From assembly GCA_009823505.1 (NCBI GenBank), contig VZQC01003076.1:2767001-2831000 (forward strand): 64,000 bases of DNA, written 5' to 3'. The notes under the pieces are model-generated. The model saw only the letters and a program-made list of their open reading frames with translations, had not been told where the DNA came from and did not search any database. Shown piece after piece: positions 22,610 to 33,339 of this stretch. The stretch's first letter is position 1. The number at the start of each line of letters is the position of its first letter. The stretch comes from Rhizomys pruinosus. Its lineage: Eukaryota; Chordata; Mammalia; Rodentia; Spalacidae. Position numbers and translations under genes: made by a program.

Positions 22610-22701
22610 GAAGGGTATTGGGAGGGAGGAAAGGATGAGTTGTCTCCCAACTGAAAGCACTCTTAGAAATCTGAGCGCTGTTCTATAGCCATTTCCTGGT
22701 A

Positions 22702-22702
<1 letters not shown>

Positions 22703-22745
<43 letters not shown>
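22703..22745 (+). repeat. (TG)n microsatellite
   Basis: About 21 uninterrupted TG units. Confidence 0.98.
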
Positions 22746-22749
<4 letters not shown>

Positions 22750-23827
22750 CATATCATAAGTCAAAACCCTGTTTGGGAATAATCAAGCCACTCAAAATTC
22801 CAAGAATGGTTTCGAGTTTTGCTGATAGTCAATAATTTTAAGTGCCTTGCTTTTATGACAGAATTCTCTCTGTGCAGATGTTTACCCTCTAAATACCTCT
22901 CTGTGGTTTAATGTGCTGTCTTCTTCATGCTTTCTGACACTGAAGTTCCATGTACAATGTTGCTTTATAAACCATCTTCTGGCCCCCAGCAGAGCCCTTC
23001 GCAGCTCCCTGCTTCCTCTGCCTACTCCTTCATCATCTTGTAGCTGGGCCTTCAATTGGACTCAGATGTCCTAGTCATCAAAGTGCCTTATCCTTAAGCA
23101 CCTGCTTCCACTGTCGAGCTCTGTCCCAGTTGGCCAGGACATTTCCCCTGGCACACACTGAGTTCACCACTAATACTAATATACTACAGGCTTTGCAAGC
23201 AACACAGTTTGAGCTTAGTACCCAGAAGTGCCAAGGTTTTCAGTGTCTCTCCCCTTTCCCATGTATTGATTGCTACAAGCGTCTTACAGTAGACATCATC
23301 TTTTCTACACAGAACTCTGATGCAAAGGTGAAGTCACTGTGGGAGGTGTTACAGTGTTTTTCCTTCTTGGTGGGTTCTCAGGGCTCCTGATTAAGCACCA
23401 AAAAAGAAGTACTTGTTACCCAGGAAAACTAGACCATGCCACCAGAGTGGGCACCACAGATGGGGCCTGTAGAACAGTTGCTCTGGGGCATTTTCAAGGC
23501 CCATAAAGCTTTGTACAAAAACAGCATTTTATGTTCCAGAAATGACTTAAAAACTAGACATCCAAGGCTTTTTCATTTATGACTTTAGATTTACATTTAT
23601 TGTTTTTGCTTTTATAATCAGTTGTTAATGAAAGATAAGGATGTTGTTCTTTATTTGAGGCAACATATTCAAATGAACAGGTAAAAATAACCTCCACTGT
23701 AAAGTATCTTATATTCCAGGTCTAGAATTTTATTACTGTCACTCTGGTATCTGAAGAATCAATGTTTTTGTTTTTGATGAAGAAGACTAAACTCTGCCTC
23801 AAAAATAAGTACCAAAATCATGTTTGT
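22746..23827. other. Unassigned 1.1-kb stretch
   Basis: No gene or repeat recognised; the 86-codon frame at 23130-23390 looks like chance. Confidence 0.45.
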
Positions 23828-24140
23828 AGGCTAAGGAAATGGATCATTACATAAAACTCCTGCCACACAAGAATGGAGACAGCAGTTCAGATTTCCAGAA
23901 CCCACATAAAGCTCCAGGCACAGTGGGGTGTGGCTGGAAGCCTAGCACTGGTATGGAAGCACAGCTGGGGACTCCCTAAAGCTCACTGGCCAGCCAATCT
24001 AGCCAAACTGATGTTTCAGATTAATAAAAAGACACAGTTTATGAAAACCGGAGGTGCAGAGTGATACAGGGACAACACCCAATGCTGGCCTCTAGCCTTC
24101 ACATGCATAGATACACATGTACATACACATCCACCATGTG
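23828..24140 (+). mobile_element. B4-type composite SINE
   Basis: A tRNA-like first part (GGAAATGGATCATTACATAA, CCAGAACCCACATAAAGCTC) continues into a B1-like second part (GGCACAGTGGGGTGTGGC) and the GGCCTCTAGCCTTCACATGC end. This is the B4 layout. The CA-rich tail grades into the following microsatellite. Confidence 0.7.
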
Positions 24141-24158
24141 GACATAGTCACACTAACA

Positions 24159-24160
<2 letters not shown>

Positions 24161-24197
<37 letters not shown>
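24161..24197 (+). repeat. (CA)n microsatellite
   Basis: About 18 uninterrupted CA units immediately after the B4 SINE tail. Confidence 0.97.
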
Positions 24198-24199
<2 letters not shown>

Positions 24200-24884
24200 C
24201 AAACATCACCATCCCACACCCATACCCAAAAGCTGTTGGAGCAGAAGCCCTGTTGCATAAAAATCATACACAGAGAGACAGCAGGGCCCTCAGCTCTGTG
24301 TGTAGAATGAGCACAGATGACGGTAATGATCTCTGCCCCAGGGACTGAACCCCTCAGGAAAAGGCTAAGTTTCTAGGTTCTTTATCAAACTGAAAGCACA
24401 GTGAATTACATTCCTGCTTCCCTCAGCTCTGTTTGTGGATAGATGCTGTTTGCTGTTGTGGGATTCTTCCTTTCGTTTTGTTTTCAAGTGTTCACAAGGA
24501 CAATTAAAACCCAGGCTATAATAAAGCATCTGTTGTAAACAAGCTCAGACAAAGGAAGTGGCTTTTCTAGCAAGTGTGGGGCTGAGGAGATGGAGAAGAT
24601 GGCTCTGGACCGCACTGCTCTCATTGGAGAAGGAGCCAGGTTCGCCCCCTCCACCTCCCAGCAGTGCAGCTACCTGGCTAAAATGCCTAGCTTTGTGAGC
24701 TCTGCTCAGAACATGCTAATGACTAATGTGTTGTTGACATTCCATTTTCTCTCTGTATGTTCTGGTCACGTGAATTCATATTTTCAAGTAAGCCTTCATC
24801 ACGGAATGAGAGCCAGCGACTGTCCGCCCACAGCAGCAGCAGGGATCACATCGCTGCATCCTTCCCAGGTGCAGTTGTTCAGTC
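24198..24884. other. Unassigned 0.7-kb stretch
   Basis: No gene recognised. A frame of 152 codons opens at 24590 and runs into the CA-rich block at 25048; composition rather than coding explains its second half. Confidence 0.4.
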
Positions 24885-25530
24885 ACACAAATAGCACACA
24901 GCCATGCACGCATGGGACACACAGACACATGTGTATCCATGAACAGTGCCCATGCATATTCAAGGAGACATGTTCACACACACATGCACATACAATAACA
25001 CATGCTTTCACATATGTATACAGAAATATACCCTCAAAGACATACTGACATGCATGTATCCACAACACACATACACAAATGGGCACACACACTGAGAAAC
25101 ACAGAAATGCAGACCAATATGTAAACACACTGTACAAGCATGGGCAAGTAGCCACACTCAGCTATACATACATGTACTCAGATGTGTATCTATGAACATA
25201 CAGGAATAGAAAATTACTCACGAGGCATGTGTTCATCAGCTCAGATGTATACATAGACAATGTGTTCATCAGCTCAGATGTATACATAGACAATCATACA
25301 AAACACAGTCATGCAGTACACATATAAATGTAGCACACATACAAACACATAATGAGCTATATGCACATGTGCACAATTATGCAAACACATGTACATTTTC
25401 AGGAATACAGCCAAGAAATGCTGTCATGTGTATACATGAAGTCACAGAGTCATACTCAAACACCAATATGAGCTCAGGACACTGAGATACACATGTACAC
25501 ATGAACACAGTATGCAAGCAAGTACCTACA
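24885..25530 (+). repeat. Degenerate CA/ACATG-rich low-complexity block
   Basis: About 650 bp built from ACACA, CACATG and ATACAT words without a strict period. It includes a perfect 33-bp tandem duplication (25228-25260 and 25261-25293). Confidence 0.85.
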
Positions 25531-25564
25531 TGAATGCTTTCTCATTCATGGGCACATGCTTGTA

Positions 25565-25660
25565 GAGACCCTTTCACACGTGTTCTGTGTGCAAACATGC
25601 AGGCATGGAGAAGAGACCCTTTCACACATGTCCTATGTGCAAACATGCAGGCATGGAGAA
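25565..25660 (+). repeat. 48-bp tandem duplication
   Basis: Two units, 25565-25612 and 25613-25660, differ at a few bases. Because 48 is a multiple of three, the duplication also appears as a 16-residue repeat (core VLCANMQAWRRD) in a 164-codon open frame at 25534-26028. Nothing else about that frame suggests a gene. Confidence 0.9.
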
Positions 25661-26044
25661 GAGATTCCCGTCGTCCCAGCTCTGCTTCACGGCACTGGAC
25701 TCTTGTGTGCCTGCTCATCTTTATTGCTGAAAATAAACGTCTCCCCAGCTCACCCTGGAGCCTAGGGGAATATTTGTTCTCTTTCCTCCACTATCCCTTC
25801 CCTGCACAGGCCCCAAAGCCAAATCTTTCCATTTCAAAGAAAAATTTCTTCTCCGAAACTGAGCAGCACCAGATGTGCCTGAATTCGGAGGGGCTGCTTT
25901 TCACCTTTCAGTGGCATACAGGATGGCGGTGTGAAGTTCCTGCTGCCTTCCGCCCCAGAGCTCTGTCAGAGGTAACCTTCTCTTCCTCCCATTCTGGAAA
26001 GCCAGTAGAGCAGCTAGTGGAAAATTAAGTCTATTTTCTCTCTG
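25661..26044. other. Unassigned stretch within a fortuitous open frame
   Basis: No domain, splice context or promoter recognised for the 164-codon plus-strand frame that covers it. I do not call a gene. Confidence 0.4.
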
Positions 26045-26120
26045 GCCCAGGGCAGGGATTGGATCTTATCCATCTTTTCATCCACGGTGCTCAGCAAGCT
26101 CCTGCCACAGAGCGGAGCAC
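26045..26120 (+). mobile_element. Possible LINE-2 3' end fragment
   Basis: GGGCAGGGATTGGATCTTAT followed by CACGGTGCTCAGCAAGC and CACAGAGCGGAGCACA resembles the conserved 3' end of L2. Short and diverged. Confidence 0.4.
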
Positions 26121-26424
26121 AATGAGGTCTGTAGACCCAGAGCAGGGCCTTCCTCACAGTGTCGCTTCCATCTCTCTACTCACAAGGGTGGGTATTTGTA
26201 TAGCAGGGAAATGAACAGCCCCTGAACGTGGATAGCATCTTCACAGCCTCTTGGAAAGAGGTCCATCTATGTTCTACTTTTAAAAGGTTACTGTCTCTTA
26301 CAGTAAGCACTTGGTAATACCTAATAAATGTCAGGTTGTAGACTTCATAAAAGCCAGCAGTTTGAAGGTAACTTAAATTCCTGGCCCACCACTAGTCAGG
26401 GATTTGGCTTTCACTAAGTTTTGC

Positions 26425-26643
26425 TTTTAATTTATTTCTTGCTACTTTCTATGTATGAGTGTTTTGCCTGCTGGTCTATAAGTGCACCACATATATCCAA
26501 TGTCTGAGTAGGCCAGAAGAGGGCTTCAGATCTCTGAAACTTGAGTTAGGGAAGTTGTCAGCTGTGACAAGGATCCTGGATAGCAAACCTAGATCCTCTA
26601 CAAGGACAGCTAGTGCTCTTAATTGCAGAGCCATCTCTTCAAT
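26425..26643 (-). mobile_element. B3 SINE
   Basis: Minus-strand B3: GTATGAGTGTTTTGCCTGC, GCCAGAAGAGGGCTTCAGAT (CTCF-like core with its CG lost), and a head ending AGAGCCATCTCTTCAATTC. Confidence 0.8.
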
Positions 26644-26649
26644 TCTAAT

Positions 26650-26872
26650 AAGTTTTTTAGAGTTATTTTTAATTACGTATATGTTTCTATGCCTATGTGT
26701 GGGTATGTTCACATGAGTGTAGGGCCAGCAGAGACCAGACACATTTAATCCCCTAGAGATGTAATTACAAGTGGATGCAAGCCACCCAGTGTAGGTTCAC
26801 ACTGAGAACCAGACTCAGGTCCTCTAGAAAAGAAGTACGGACCCTTAAATGTTGAGCTAGCTCTCTAACATC
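26650..26872 (-). mobile_element. B3-type SINE, strongly diverged
   Basis: Same layout as its neighbour (GAACCAGACTCAGGTCCTCT, then TTGAGCTAGCTCTCTAACA) with more substitutions. Two SINEs sit head to tail here. Confidence 0.6.
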
Positions 26873-27036
26873 CCTAGTGAGTTTTTCAAGATTTCTCCAA
26901 GCATTTTCATTTTCACATGTAAATAGAAATAACTATACCACAGAGGTTTTAATCTTCATATACAAGGCCATGTGCAATTATAGCTATTGTTGGTACTGGG
27001 AGCAGTAGGTGTGCAGTAGGCATGACTGGAAAAATA

Positions 27037-27108
27037 CAGTAGTGTTAGCACTCACAGTAGTGTTAGCACTCACGGTAGTATTAGCACTCACGGTAGTGTT
27101 AGCACTCA
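27037..27108 (+). repeat. 18-bp minisatellite, four units
   Basis: Unit CAGTAGTGTTAGCACTCA at 27037, 27055, 27073 and 27091. The first two units are identical; the third has two changes and the fourth one. It ends before TGGTCATGC, which may be a fifth decayed unit. Confidence 0.96.
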
Positions 27109-27177
27109 TGGTCATGCTGATATTTTCAGACTGTTTTAAGAGCCACAGAAATAAGGAGCAAATGAAGGGAGGAAGAG

Positions 27178-27450
27178 CACATGGACAATTTTTTTTTAAT
27201 TTTTTAAAAAAATTTAATTTTTATTTATGTCTTATGTGTATGAATGTAACTGTCTGCATGTAGGTTTGTGCGCCCATGCTGTGCAATGCCTTGGAAGTCA
27301 GAAGAGGGTGTGGGATTCCCCTGGAACTGGAGTCAAAGACAGTTCTTTGACTCCATGTGGGTGCTGGGGATCAAACCCAGGTCCTCTGCAAGAGCAGTCG
27401 GCACTCTTAACCGCTGGGCCATCTCTCCAGCCCTCACACATGGACAATTT
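27178..27450 (-). mobile_element. B2 SINE with perfect 14-bp target duplication
   Basis: CACATGGACAATTT occurs at 27178-27191 and 27437-27450. The insert 27192-27436 is a minus-strand B2 with an A-rich tail (27192-27225) and an intact head. It has GTCAGAAGAGGGTGTGGG in place of the CTCF-like core and lacks the 17-bp internal duplication. Confidence 0.95.
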
Positions 27451-27654
27451 AACCTGCATAGAAAGATTCCAGCCAGCCAGGTTGAGAGCCACCCACAAGA
27501 ACCACTTCATTCTATCATTTGAATTTACGGACAAGCTAACAAACGTCAGAAAACTTGAATGCCAGGTCCTCTGAAGTTCCATCAGTATCAGGATGGGTCC
27601 CCTCTCCCAGTTCAAGTCCAGGGTCTCTAGACTGATGTGTAGTCTCTAGTATCA

Positions 27655-27900
27655 GAATGTGATACGGTTTGTACATGAAATGATCCCTTGGGCTGCTCAC
27701 GGGCTGGATTCCTCACCCCCAAATGATAGGACTAGTTTGGAAAACTCTGGAAATTTGAGGTGGTGGGGACTAGTTGGAGAAGATCCCAGGGGGGTGAGTT
27801 TAGGGGTTAGACCTGGTCTTCAGTCCCCGCTTTGCTCCATGTTCTGGCTTCTACCGTCTTCCTTCTCACCCCCTGGCAGCTGTTTCCTCTAAACCTAATT
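27655..27900 (+). mobile_element. MaLR (MLT1-like) LTR, 5' part
   Basis: Opens TGTGATACGGTTTGTACATG. GAGGTGGTGGGGACTAGTTG and GGGGTTAGACCTGGTCTTCA follow in the order expected of the 5' half of an old MaLR LTR. The 3' half is not recognisable. Confidence 0.6.
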
Positions 27901-28749
27901 GTTTCTTACTAGAGGGAGGAGAGCTCATAGGACTCAGAGAGTAAAGGAAACGTAACATGCCCAGGGAGCTCCTGAAACATCTGAGACTCACACGGCTATA
28001 GAAGCAGAAATGGAGACTGAGGCACCAAGCTCAGCTATGCAGGGGACCCAGGCTGCAGCCTTTGTGAGTCATCACCCCTGCATGGATGCTCTTCCCTGTG
28101 CCATGGGAGCTGCCTAGAGTCACCCTTGCTCCTTGAACACCTCAGGCAATTCAGTGCGTCCCTAAACTGGAGCTCAGTGGATTTGTTTCTCTGGTCCGTT
28201 GACACTGTCCCCGAGAAAAGTCATACAATGGCTGACAAATCTTCCTCTTTTAGCTTTTTCTCTCACATATTTTGGTTGTAACTATTACAGTCTTCAGAAA
28301 TAAGACCACTCTGACCTGATCAAGGTTTCCAATGATTTTATTTACAGCCAGGCACATCTGTCATTTCAGGAAGAGGAATGGCAACCTTAAGGTGAAGACA
28401 GCATAATGTAGGTTTCTTCAGTCAGTGAGGTTACAGCTGACAACGTTAACACAGCATTCGGTGAACTGAAGCCCAAAGGAAATTCCAGCAGTTATACATA
28501 GGCCCAAGCAAACAGCCGCTCAACCATTCAACTTAATGGTTGACCTTAAAGTAAGGAAAAAAAAAAAAAATAAAAGAAGTGAAGGTTAGCAGTTATACCA
28601 GAGAGAGTCATATAGGTTCTGGGAATTCAGCTTGGGATGGGAAAGAAACTTAACTTATTAAAATGGGGATAGACTTAAGATGGAGTCAGCTTATTTCAGA
28701 TGATTTATTCCTTTCAGTAGCTACATAAAATTAATAAGCAGAGGATATA
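27901..28749. other. Unassigned 0.85-kb stretch
   Basis: No gene recognised. On the minus strand 28320-28345 contains AATAAA followed by non-A-rich DNA, and on the plus strand an A15 run lies at about 28557-28571. Either could be the relic of a retrocopy, without flanking duplications I can see. Confidence 0.4.
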
Positions 28750-28912
28750 ATTATTTTATCTATCTATTCTCTTAATTTTTGTGCATGTGGAAGTCAGAGG
28801 ACAAATTTCTGGAATTGGTTTTCTCCTTATACTGTGAGTTCCAGGATTTCATCTCAGGTAGTCAGCTTTGTGCCGTAAGTACTTTCATCCAGTGAGCCAT
28901 CTTGCCAACACC
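28750..28912 (-). mobile_element. B3-type SINE, diverged
   Basis: Body GTGGAAGTCAGAGGACAAAT and head CAGTGAGCCATCTTGCCAAC in minus orientation. Confidence 0.6.
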
Positions 28913-29029
28913 ACTACATAATCCTTATTCTTGAGTAGTACTACAACAATGCCTACTGCTGATGGTCACATATGCTTAGGTAAATGAATTTGAACTACAA
29001 AGTCCTGAGATCAAATTGCACCTCTTTTA

Positions 29030-29600
29030 TTTCTTTTTTTATTACTTCTTTATTTTTTTCATTTTTTAACAATAAGTAATCATTTATGAGTACAAGCATC
29101 CTTCATGTAAAACCAATTTGCAAGCAGTTGTGCCCAAACCCACACAGCCCATGTGTCCCACCATCCAGCTGGGGGGGGGAGGGCTTGTATGTTCAATCAA
29201 GTTGATCAGATGAGTGTCCAGACTATATTGCTGTAGTTTTGTCATTCACCCCAATCGCAGCCCTTACATTCTACCACACCCCCTCTTCCACAGATTGTTC
29301 CCTAGGCTTAGAAAAGGGGCACAGGTGGACGACAAGCAAAAAAGTCTACTTTCTCTGGAGCTGTTGTCTTGGACTCTGGTCAATTCTGGCTGTTTCCTTT
29401 CATGGGCTGACAGTTTGTCCATGAATAACCTTTCAATCCTACTAATGAAGCACAAGCAATGAGATATATAGGTATTTAAACAGTACTAATTGTTATGGTA
29501 GGTTACTTTGATACAGACACAGATGTTTGTATGGTATGTTAATCCATGAATTACATGTTTTCTGTAAAATATGTCAGGGTCTTACTGTGGCTTATCACCT
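29030..29600 (-). mobile_element. LINE-1 3'UTR module (type B), antisense
   Basis: Collinear with 15866-16435 along essentially its whole length, including the flank CAGTACTAATTGTTATGGTA and GACACAGATGTTTGTATGGT. The shared length shows one source sequence and independent insertions. Confidence 0.65.
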
Positions 29601-29624
29601 CTGTTATTTCTTAGAGTTCAAACT

Positions 29625-29770
29625 GACCATGTCATTAACTCCCTCTGATAATTACTGTCCACATATGAAGGAAGGAGGATAATGTCTGCCTTACAGGCTG
29701 ATGGATTAATTAGAGAAAATATATTAGAGTGACTGGCACACAGAGCAATCACTGAATGATAGCTTTTGAT
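29625..29770 (+). mobile_element. MIR SINE
   Basis: GGAGGATAATGTCTGCCTTA, TGATGGATTAATTAGAGAAA and ACTGGCACACAGAGCAATCA match the 3' two-thirds of MIR. An ancient mammalian insertion. Confidence 0.65.
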
Positions 29771-30022
29771 ATATTTATTCATTTTCTTGATCCTATAATT
29801 AATTCTTAATAATACTTTCAGATACAGATACTAATTCAGTAGGAAAAATAATTATTATGCTCATAATGCATTTGGCATGTGTCAGCATTGGTGTAATACC
29901 TGACTTTTATAGGTATTAAATTCCTAGCTACTTCAGGGAGCCAGGACATGGAGAGTACAGGTTTAAAATATAATGAATACTCTTAACAATAAGAAACAGT
30001 TCCTAGGAAGCAGAAAGCCCTT

Positions 30023-30265
30023 GAAAAAGCTGGAATCAGGGGCTGGAGAGATGGCCTAGCGGTTAAGAGTGCCGACCGCTCTTACAGAGGACCCGGGTTC
30101 GATCCCCAGCACCCACATGGCGGCCGAGAGCCGTCTGAAACTCCAATTCCAGGAGAACTCCAGCTCCAGGGGAATCCGAGACCCTCTTCTGACCTCCGCG
30201 GCATTGCACGACACGGGTGCACAGACCTGCATGCAGACAGTACACTGATACACATACAGAAATAA

Positions 30266-30341
<76 letters not shown>

Positions 30342-30355
30342 AAAAGCTGGAATCA
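30023..30355 (+). mobile_element. Young B2 SINE with 72-nt A tail and perfect 16-bp target duplication
   Basis: GAAAAAGCTGGAATCA flanks the insert at 30023-30038 and 30340-30355 without a mismatch. The element at 30039-30339 starts GGGGCTGGAGAG and has an intact RNA polymerase III A box (TGGCCTAGCGG, 30052-30062) and B box (GGTTCGATCC, 30096-30105). Several CG dinucleotides are undecayed. It carries the 17-bp internal duplication and ends in an unbroken A run (30268-30339). Long pure tails decay quickly, so this is among the youngest insertions in the window. Confidence 0.97.
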
Positions 30356-30361
30356 ACTTCT

Positions 30362-30735
30362 GACTACAGTGTTTTTATTCACTTCTTTTGAGAATTTCAT
30401 GTATAAGTACTGTGTTTACATCATTTCCACTCTTCTCCCTCCCAGGCCAGCTCCCCCCACACCCTCCCATTCCCTCGCAGTTTCTTGCCCCTCCTTTATT
30501 ATTGTTACATATATAATGCACTGAGTCTGTGTAGTGGTCCTATATTCTTGTGTTTGGGGCTGACCACTTGGGAGTGGATAACCTATAAGGCAGGTGGCCC
30601 CTGGGGAAACGGATTCTCCCTCAGCAGCTGCCTATTGCCTCAGCTCTGCATCTGGGGTAGAGCTTTGGAGGTGGTTTCCTTTCTTCTCTGGAAGGATCTC
30701 TGTGATATCCTGAAGAGGATGACGTCATATTTATC
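30362..30735 (-). mobile_element. Rodent LINE-1 (Lx-like) 3'UTR, antisense
   Basis: TTTTGAGAATTTCATGTATA, a C-rich tract at 30452-30475 (G-rich on the element strand), GTGTTTGGGGCTGACCACTT and GGGAGTGGATAACCTATAAG follow the order of an old rodent L1 3'UTR. Different from the type A and type B 3'UTRs elsewhere in the window. Confidence 0.6.
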
Positions 30736-31602
30736 TGTCAACTGGTGACCTGAATATCAAAGTGCTTGCATTGCATGTCTTTAAAAAGTGAGTTATGAAA
30801 TAAACACACAAATTGTCTTCTTGTCCTGCTGGTTCAAACTTTACTGTTACCAGAAACAAACCAACAAAGACAAATAAGTGTTTATTCTCATAACAAATGT
30901 AGTTCCTTAAATAAAAAGTAATGTTATTAAGAAGTTACCCATCATTCTTACTCCTCATTTATTCTGAGCCTAGGGAAATGTCTATGGATCAGCAAAAGCT
31001 GTACGGAAGAACTGGGCTTGGAAACACAAAGGCTTTGGTTGCATTAGCCACCACCTCTTCTCTCTTTCTCAGAACTTCATTATTCGAATTGTATCTTCTC
31101 CTCCAACTCTAACTGGTTGGCTCAGACCAGCAGAGGCCCTACAATGGGAAAACACAGCTCCTCAGGTATGGTGCTCCTGGCCAGGGTCCCAGCACACCCA
31201 GGCCAGAGGTAAGAGTTACAGTTACAAGTTTAAGACTAGCCTGGGCCCATGAAATTTCCAACCAGACAAAAACCCAGCATAGAAATGGGGGGAATGGTTA
31301 AGGAGCACCAACTCCTTGTGAGAGAGAGCTGGTCTCTTTAAAGAAGTGATGTTAGATGGGTTGACCAGGGTCCCATGGCTAAACTCACACTCAATAAGTC
31401 TTACCATCTACAACAGAATGCATGAAGTACTATGGAAGGGTCTGTGAGAGGGCATAGAAGGGAAAGGTCCAAATAGGGTTAAGACTGATTGCATGAAATG
31501 CATGAAATATCAGTTTAAAAAGAAAAGGAAAAAAGTCTAGCATGGTCTACATTGGGAGTTCGAGCTACACAACAAGACCTCATCTCATGTCAAAAAATTT
31601 GA
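30736..31602. other. Mostly unassigned, with two B1-like scraps
   Basis: No gene recognised. Short stretches at 31205-31255 (TAAGACTAGCCTGGGC) and 31540-31590 (GAGCTACACAACAAGACCTC) resemble old B1 pieces in plus orientation. Confidence 0.4.
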
Positions 31603-31760
31603 ACTGGGCCTATGTGATGGCTCAGCGGGTAAAGGTGCCTGATGCTAAGCCTAACGACATGAGTTCAGTCCCTGAGGCCCTCATGGTGGAAGAGAAATGA
31701 CCCCTGAAAGCTGGCACAAACACACGTGTGTACACATGGCATAGGCATCCATGTGTACAC
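31603..31760 (+). mobile_element. tRNA-derived SINE (B2/B3/RSINE-like)
   Basis: Head GGGCCTATGTGATGGCTCAG with GGGTAAAGGTGCCTGATGC and GACATGAGTTCAGTCCCTGA (B-box-like), then a CA-rich tail that grades into the next microsatellite. Confidence 0.6.
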
Positions 31761-31803
31761 ACACACAAACACATGTGTGTACACATGGCATAGGCATCTG
31801 CGT

Positions 31804-31850
<47 letters not shown>
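31732..31850 (+). repeat. Composite TGTGTACACA units plus (AC)n microsatellite
   Basis: Degenerate copies of a word around GTGTACACATGGCATAGGCA (31732 and 31780) lead into an uninterrupted (AC)n run at 31806-31850. Confidence 0.95.
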
Positions 31851-31852
<2 letters not shown>

Positions 31853-31984
31853 GTAAAAGGCCCCGTACAAGACAGTCACCTCTGGAGCACTGCTCTCTGC
31901 TGACATCAGAACAGGTGGAGGACCGGAGCGGAGACAGCATGCTTGTCTCTGACCTACACACCTCCCTAGCTATACCTTGGAATA

Positions 31985-32360
31985 CTAACAGGTGCTGTGG
32001 TAAAGGGATTTTGTAGAAATAATTAAGGGTCCATGTAAATTTATTTTAAGAGAAAGATATTATCTGATGTGCTTGTCTCAGTCAACTACAGGAACCATTA
32101 AAATTCAAGGATTTTACCCAAGCTGGTGACAGAGAAAAAATTCTGAAAAATCACCACAGAGAAGCAGAACCATGCTGTGAATTGCCTGTGTGGGCCACAT
32201 GGAAAGTGTCTGGAAGTGGCCCCTAGGAGCAGGGTGGGCCTTGGCTGACAGCTTCCAGCTGACAGCTGGAAGACCTGGACCCCAGTCACGTGGCTTCAAG
32301 GAGATGAGTCTTTCCAAGGACTGTTAAGCTAGGAAGCATATTGACTTCAGCCATGTGATA
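31985..32360 (+). mobile_element. Probable MLT1-type MaLR LTR, 5' and central part
   Basis: AATAATTAAGGGTCCATGTA, AGAGAAGCAGAACCATGCTG and GGCCACATGGAAAGTGTCTG resemble the early and middle parts of old MLT1 LTRs. The match is loose. Confidence 0.4.
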
Positions 32361-32665
32361 TTCAATGCTGAATCTGACATAGCGTACTTAGCCTCCTCAC
32401 ATATAGAATGTGAACCAATCACCAGCATTTGCTAATTCATTCATAAGCAATCACAGAAACCTGGGACATAGCAGTGGACATCTTAAACACTTCCACAACT
32501 TGAAGAGGCCACAGATAATGTAAGAAACTTTTGTTTTATTTCAAAATGCAGCTTGAGTGATATTTTTCACTTTGCGTGGTGCAGCTGAAATATTCTTCCT
32601 ATCAATAGTATGAAGCAACCTGGTGGACACTGATACCCAAACATCTTCTGTTAGTTTTTTCTCTT

Positions 32666-33257
32666 AGAAATAACTATTCATATTTTATAGTAATATAAAA
32701 TTAAAGGGAAAATGTGAATCAACAAACATATATCAGAGGTAACATACAGTTTATTCCTGGAGGACATAATTCTGGTACCTATATCATGTATATATAGGCA
32801 TACTGTGGAGCAATACAATTGGGAGGGAACCATAACAACATAAGGACCGGGTCAAAGAATAGACTGATATAGTTAAATTCTGCCTCAAACAATAAAACTT
32901 TGCAGAGAAAAACTTTTTTTTTTTTGGTCTTTTTGAGACGGGGTCTCCCTGTAGCCCCAGCTGTCCTGGAACTCCCTCTGTAGACCAGGCTGGCCTTGAA
33001 CTCACAAAGATCCGCCTGCCTCTGCCTCCCAAGTGCTAGGATTAAAGGCGTGCGCCTCCACGCCCAGCTTGCAGAGAAAAACTTTTAAAAAACTGAGAGA
33101 AAGATACAGGACATGTGTAACAGAATGCATGAACTGGGATGGGGTGGGAGGAAGGGAAAGGTGAATATGTCTAAATTGAACTGAAAATGATGTATGAAAT
33201 ACACAAAACATCAATACAGTAAAAAAAAAAAAAAAAAAGAAAGAAATAACTATGCAT
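32666..33257 (+). mobile_element. LINE-1 3'UTR insertion with target duplication, hosting a B1
   Basis: AGAAATAACTATTCAT (32666-32681) and AGAAATAACTATGCAT (33242-33257) form a 16-bp duplication with one mismatch. The insert is the type A L1 3'UTR, 5'-truncated. It has a G-rich tract (33138-33160) and an A tail (33220-33238), and it is split by a B1 at 32918-33068. Confidence 0.92.
32900..33086 (-). mobile_element. Full-length B1 SINE nested in the L1 3'UTR
   Basis: TTGCAGAGAAAAACTTTT occurs at 32900-32917 and 33069-33086, a perfect 18-bp duplication made of L1 sequence. The minus-strand B1 between them reaches its full head (GCGTGCGCCTCCACGCCCAG, 33048-33067) and keeps CG sites. It must be younger than its L1 host. 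Confidence 0.95.
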
Positions 33258-33284
33258 TTCTCCAAGTATGCAAAGCCAAGGCTT

Positions 33285-33292
33285 TCCTGTAC

Positions 33293-33339
<47 letters not shown>

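Noticed and set aside
25228..25293. Direct repeats considered as a CRISPR-like array
   Set aside because: Two adjacent 33-bp copies without spacers in a rodent genome: a simple tandem duplication.
25534..26028. 164-codon open frame with an internal 16-residue repeat, longest after L1 and env
   Set aside because: The repeat comes from a 48-bp DNA duplication in a CA-rich unstable block. No conserved motif or gene context.
28320..28572. Possible processed pseudogene (AATAAA on the minus strand, A15 on the plus strand)
   Set aside because: The two signals point in opposite directions, no coding resemblance, and no flanking duplication.
30039..30339. tRNA-like A and B boxes suggesting a tRNA gene
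   Set aside because: They belong to the B2 SINE; no cloverleaf with anticodon stem is evident. Same for the other B2 and B3 heads.
30063..30356. Poly-Phe frame on the minus strand
   Set aside because: It is the B2 SINE A tail read as T codons.
31665..31961. Cys/Val-rich (VCVCVC) frames on the minus strand
   Set aside because: Translation of the (AC)n microsatellite.
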